Source: JBDKGV01 sp039798005
GTDB taxonomy: Bacteria; Fibrobacterota; Fibrobacteria; UBA5070
Assembly: GCA_039798005.1 (NCBI GenBank)
Contig: JBDKGV010000018.1
Coordinates: 1 to 23,899, forward strand
Direction: 5' to 3'
Length of the DNA stretch: 23,899 bases
The notes under the pieces are model-generated. The model was not told the DNA's origin and searched no databases. It saw only the letters and a program-made list of their open reading frames with translations. Below are positions 21,117-23,899 of the stretch, piece after piece. Within the stretch, counting starts at the first letter, position 1. Every line of letters begins with the position of its first letter. The translations under genes were made by a program, and so were the position numbers.

Positions 21117-22670
21117 ATGAGGAAGACGAACGGGAAAATTGTTGCAGCGAGCGCCATGGCGTTGGCTTCGATGGCACTTATGGCATGTGGAGGTGGGAGT
21201 TCGGACAGCATCTCCTCCATCGTGCCCGCTCCGACACCGACACCAGTGGTTGCTGCTCGCGCCAATGCGGTGACCGTTGTGGTCGTGGATGCCAAGACCG
21301 CGACGCCTGTTGCGGTTCCTGTTACTCTCAAATTCGGGGGGCAACTGGCTGGAAAGATTGCCGATGCGACCAATGCGGTCATCTCGGGCTTGGTGGTTTC
21401 CAATGGCGTGGCATCGATCTATACGGACGCCAAGGGGACTCTTGAAGTCACGGCCAGTGCCACGGGTTACTTGGCAGGAGGCACCTCTGCCTACATCTCC
21501 GCGGCCAATGCGGTCATCACTGTCGAATTGGTGAATGTCTCGGCTCCACCTGCCTCAGCATCGGTCGCCTCCAAGTCTGCCTCGACCACCGACGGCAAGA
21601 CCAATTCGGAGACCGTGGTTGCGACCGTGGCCAATACAGGGTCGATTGCCTCCGCATCGCTTGCTATTCCGGCAGGAACCACCCTTCGTTCTGCCTCCGG
21701 TGCGTTGCTGTCGGATCCGGTGACGGTTTCCATGGCAAGCTATGACGTATCCAAGGCCGCAGGACAGAAGGCCATGCCTGGCGGTTTCGTGTTCAAAAAC
21801 GCTTCGGGTGAAACCTTCCCGCTGTTTGTTGCTGCGGTGGCAAACATCGAGATCAAGGATGCCAATGGCGCCTCGGCAACCCAGTTTGACAAGCCGCTTT
21901 CCTTGCGCATGGACATTCCTTCGACAGCCATCAATGCGGACAAGGGGCGCTTCTATGCTCCGGGGGACAGCATGGATGCATTCAGCTATTCGAGTTCGGT
22001 GGGAACATGGGTTTCCGAAGGGAAGTCCTTGGTACAGCGTGACTCGGTTGGCTTGTACTCGGTGGTGTCGGTCTCTCACCTTACCACATGGATGGTTGGG
22101 CGGGCCAGCTTCGATGACAAGTGCAACAGCCCGTTGATCGTGAACCTTCCGAATCTTGTCGGAAACAATGTCTCAATCTCCGCGACCAATTCTGCATTTG
22201 GAATCGGACGTTTCGTCGAGAGCGCCGGACAAGGACAAGTTCAGTTGGACGCAGTGCCGGTCGGATATCCGATGAATCTGTCCGTGGATTTCAACGGTAC
22301 GAATCTGTACTTGGCCCGCAGCACGGTATTCACCTGTGGTGATGCGGTGACGGTAAGCAGCACCTTGACTGTGGACGTGACAAGCCATACCTTCGGAGTG
22401 AAGACGGTTTGCGATGACGGATCGGGGACTCCTGCAGCCACCACCGGCCTTGCCGTGAATCTCTTCGGTGCCAATGGCCTCGCTGCTTCGGGTACGACCA
22501 ACAGCGCAGGAGAAGTCAGCTTGAGTGGGCTTGAGGTCGGTGCAACTTACGACTACGTACTTTCCTACAAACCGAAGGATTTCAAGGGATCGATCGTCGC
22601 CAATGATGGGCGAACTGATGTCCAGATCCCAGTGAAGTGCCCCAAGATCACAGGCGCTTCCGGATCGTGA
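21117..22670 (+). CDS. Large surface lipoprotein with carboxypeptidase-regulatory/Ig-like beta domains
   Basis: 517 residues. Signal peptide with lipobox LMAC, lipidated Cys24, then GGGSSDS and a Pro/Thr linker, typical of a surface-exposed lipoprotein. The first beta domain (about 50-135) has VTVVVVDAKTATPVAVPVTL and GTLEVTASATGYLAGG, resembling carboxypeptidase-regulatory-like (CNA-B-type) folds. A central region contains VSVSHLTTWMVGR, a motif seen at the end of beta-sandwich modules. A last repeat at about 430-510 (GLAVNLFGANGLAASGTTNS, GEVSLSGLEVGATYDYVLSY) is again of carboxypeptidase-regulatory type. The ATG at 21117 has GGGAGG five bases upstream; the frame open to 20952 lacks a signal. 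Ala/Ser/Val-rich composition and codon use differ from the genes to the left. A strong terminator follows. Confidence 0.83.
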   Translation: MRKTNGKIVAASAMALASMALMACGGGSSDSISSIVPAPTPTPVVAARANAVTVVVVDAKTATPVAVPVTLKFGGQLAGKIADATNAVISGLVVSNGVASIYTDAKGTLEVTASATGYLAGGTSAYISAANAVITVELVNVSAPPASASVASKSASTTDGKTNSETVVATVANTGSIASASLAIPAGTTLRSASGALLSDPVTVSMASYDVSKAAGQKAMPGGFVFKNASGETFPLFVAAVANIEIKDANGASATQFDKPLSLRMDIPSTAINADKGRFYAPGDSMDAFSYSSSVGTWVSEGKSLVQRDSVGLYSVVSVSHLTTWMVGRASFDDKCNSPLIVNLPNLVGNNVSISATNSAFGIGRFVESAGQGQVQLDAVPVGYPMNLSVDFNGTNLYLARSTVFTCGDAVTVSSTLTVDVTSHTFGVKTVCDDGSGTPAATTGLAVNLFGANGLAASGTTNSAGEVSLSGLEVGATYDYVLSYKPKDFKGSIVANDGRTDVQIPVKCPKITGASGS

Positions 22671-22692
22671 TCCGTTGATCCCTGCATTGTTT

Positions 22693-22722
22693 CGGGCCGT
22701 TTCCTTGAGACGGCCCGTTTTT
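22693..22722 (+). terminator. Rho-independent terminator after the surface lipoprotein
   Basis: Perfect 8-bp stem CGGGCCGT / ACGGCCCG (22693-22700 and 22710-22717) around a 9-nt loop, followed by TTTTTG. It lies 22 bp after the lipoprotein stop. Its T-run ends about 12 bp before the ATG of the next plus-strand gene. Confidence 0.9.
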
Positions 22723-22734
22723 GTTTGCGCCTAC

Positions 22735-23899
22735 ATGTCGGTGGCTTCACTGGCTGCGTTGAACTTGGAAGGCATGACCGGATATTGGATGACGCCCAGT
22801 GCTTGGGTCCAGCCAGCCACACACATGTCGATCGGTGTGAACAGCCATTTCAATGACACGACCTACAATCGGGATAGAAATCTGTTCATTGCCGTTGGAT
22901 TCCTGCCTCACACGGAATTTGTCGGTCGCTATGCCTTCAAGGATCTCAGCTACAATGGAAAGCTTGGTTATTCGTTGGGGGACACGACATGGCATCGCTT
23001 TGGACTTGCTCTGGGAACTCAAGATCTGTGGGGTGGGCAACGATTTTTCCATTCCAAGTACATTGTTGCTACCCAGAGACTTGCCATGTTGGAGGGCAGT
23101 CTAGGCTGGGGAACAGGGCCTGAGGAACATGTTCGTCACCGGCTGACGCAACGTTTGGGAGGGTGGTTCTGGGGAGGGCAGTTGGATCTGTTGCCTTCCT
23201 CTACTCCGGTTCAGCTTTCCATCCTTCATGATGACGATGGGGCCCAATCACATACTGGAGGACGGATTGAAGCGGAGGTTGGCGACTGGCGGTTGGTAGC
23301 GGACATTGCCAAGGCGTGGGAGCAAAAACGCTGGGATGCGGCATTTCAACTGCATACGACGCTGCCATCGGATCGTTCCCGGCAGGTGCAGGATTCTGTC
23401 CGAATGATCCGGTTGCGTGCGGGGCCATGGGCGCAAAGCTTCTTGGGGACAGAAATCGGTGATTTCGATGTTCAGGCCGCAGTGGAAGTATCAGGCTTCT
23501 TCCAACCGCAGCGAAATGCCTGGGTCGGAGGGCGGTTGCGTACGCTGGTGTATGCCAGCCAGAATTTTCAACCTGGCAAGCCATTCGCAACCTATCGACA
23601 AGATCCAGATGTCTGGATGGAAGGGGCTTCTTTGGGCTGGCGACTTGGTGAAGCCACCTCGGGGAATGCGTACGCCCAAGCCGGCTTCGTGGATGGATCC
23701 TGGGGCGGTGGAGCGATGGAGTTGGTGGCACCCCCTCTTCTGAAGGGTGTGCAGGTCGGAGCGTTGCTGGGGGGATGGCATTCGGGGTATTGGGAAGCGC
23801 AGCGGTGGGTCTCGTTGCCGTGGATGGAATGGACGAGTCCAAGGAGAAATTGGCAGGTCAATGTGGATGCAGGCAAGTTCTGGAATCAGGACAATGGAG
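22735..23899 (+). CDS. YjbH/GfcD-domain outer-membrane protein, 3' end outside window
   Basis: The frame is open from before ATG 22735 to the window edge (388 codons seen). The N-terminus LEGMTGYWMTPSAWVQPATH and the block FGLALGTQDLWGGQRFFHSK (about residues 87-106), then YIVATQRL and GSLGWGTG, match the YjbH-domain pattern ('G..G....P.A', 'AvG..D..Gt..F.seYvVa.k', 'G.GwG'). YjbH/GfcD proteins are barrel-like and linked to exopolysaccharide or capsule export. The rest is Trp-rich with strand-like alternation. Start is uncertain: ATG 22735 leaves only a short hydrophobic N-terminus, while TTG 22705 would give MRRPVFVCAYMSVASLAA, a better signal peptide, but lies inside the terminator loop. 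No candidate has a clear SD. Lower-GC codon use than most of the window. Confidence 0.78.
   Translation, partial: MSVASLAALNLEGMTGYWMTPSAWVQPATHMSIGVNSHFNDTTYNRDRNLFIAVGFLPHTEFVGRYAFKDLSYNGKLGYSLGDTTWHRFGLALGTQDLWGGQRFFHSKYIVATQRLAMLEGSLGWGTGPEEHVRHRLTQRLGGWFWGGQLDLLPSSTPVQLSILHDDDGAQSHTGGRIEAEVGDWRLVADIAKAWEQKRWDAAFQLHTTLPSDRSRQVQDSVRMIRLRAGPWAQSFLGTEIGDFDVQAAVEVSGFFQPQRNAWVGGRLRTLVYASQNFQPGKPFATYRQDPDVWMEGASLGWRLGEATSGNAYAQAGFVDGSWGGGAMELVAPPLLKGVQVGALLGGWHSGYWEAQRWVSLPWMEWTSPRRNWQVNVDAGKFWNQDNG

Noticed and set aside
20952..22670. A longer start for the surface lipoprotein, and a riboswitch in its leader
   Set aside because: The upstream extension lacks a signal sequence, while ATG 21117 has an ideal SD and lipobox. 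No known riboswitch core (for example c-di-GMP type) could be recognised in the leader.

Overview
The window looks like chromosomal DNA of a GC-rich, Gram-negative (outer-membrane) bacterium. It holds many outer-membrane beta-barrels, three clear lipoproteins plus a fourth TPR lipoprotein, an OmpA-type protein with a 'DTV' repeat linker, Tat genes and a succinyl-CoA:acetate CoA-transferase type enzyme. This mix suggests the Fibrobacterota or a neighbouring FCB-group lineage. That placement is inference: there is no rRNA, tRNA or other phylogenetic marker here. No CRISPR array, insertion sequence or RNA gene was seen.

Layout. (1) 1-2546, plus strand: the end of a beta-barrel gene, a TPR lipoprotein, and MotA- and MotB-type stator genes, all tightly spaced. 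(2) 2748-5122, plus: a 7TM-DISM NarL-type histidine kinase and its LuxR/NarL response regulator, preceded by a tandem GTTGAC repeat. (3) 5126-8332, minus: an OmpA-family barrel and a CoA-transferase, separated by a strong terminator, with a CRP-like palindrome upstream of the CoA-transferase. (4) 8505-11905: a plus-strand lipoprotein facing a minus-strand pair (calcium-loop lipoprotein and barrel). (5) 11938-15720, plus: fmt, an unknown exported protein, tatA, tatC, and a gene fusing a TatB-like membrane anchor to 5-formyltetrahydrofolate cyclo-ligase. (6) 15730-16620, minus: an Rpn/PD-(D/E)XK-type protein with an in-frame 12-bp tandem repeat. (7) 16691-20712, minus: a three-gene operon of a MotA/TolQ-like channel, an ExbD-like one-TM protein and a large Ig-repeat outer-membrane protein. 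(8) 20713-23899, plus: a less GC-rich stretch with a large surface lipoprotein, a terminator and a YjbH-domain outer-membrane protein cut by the window end.

How the parts work together. The window is dominated by cell-envelope functions. Two separate modules each pair a proton-motive-force channel (MotA/TolQ type, plus an Asp-bearing one-TM partner) with outer-membrane proteins: region 1 and region 7. Region 7 has the shape of an undescribed trans-envelope energised machine. Region 5 joins one-carbon folate metabolism (fmt and 5-FCL) to Tat export, down to a physical protein fusion. These two are the strongest candidates for new biology. Functions assigned here rest on reading motifs by eye, without database searches.
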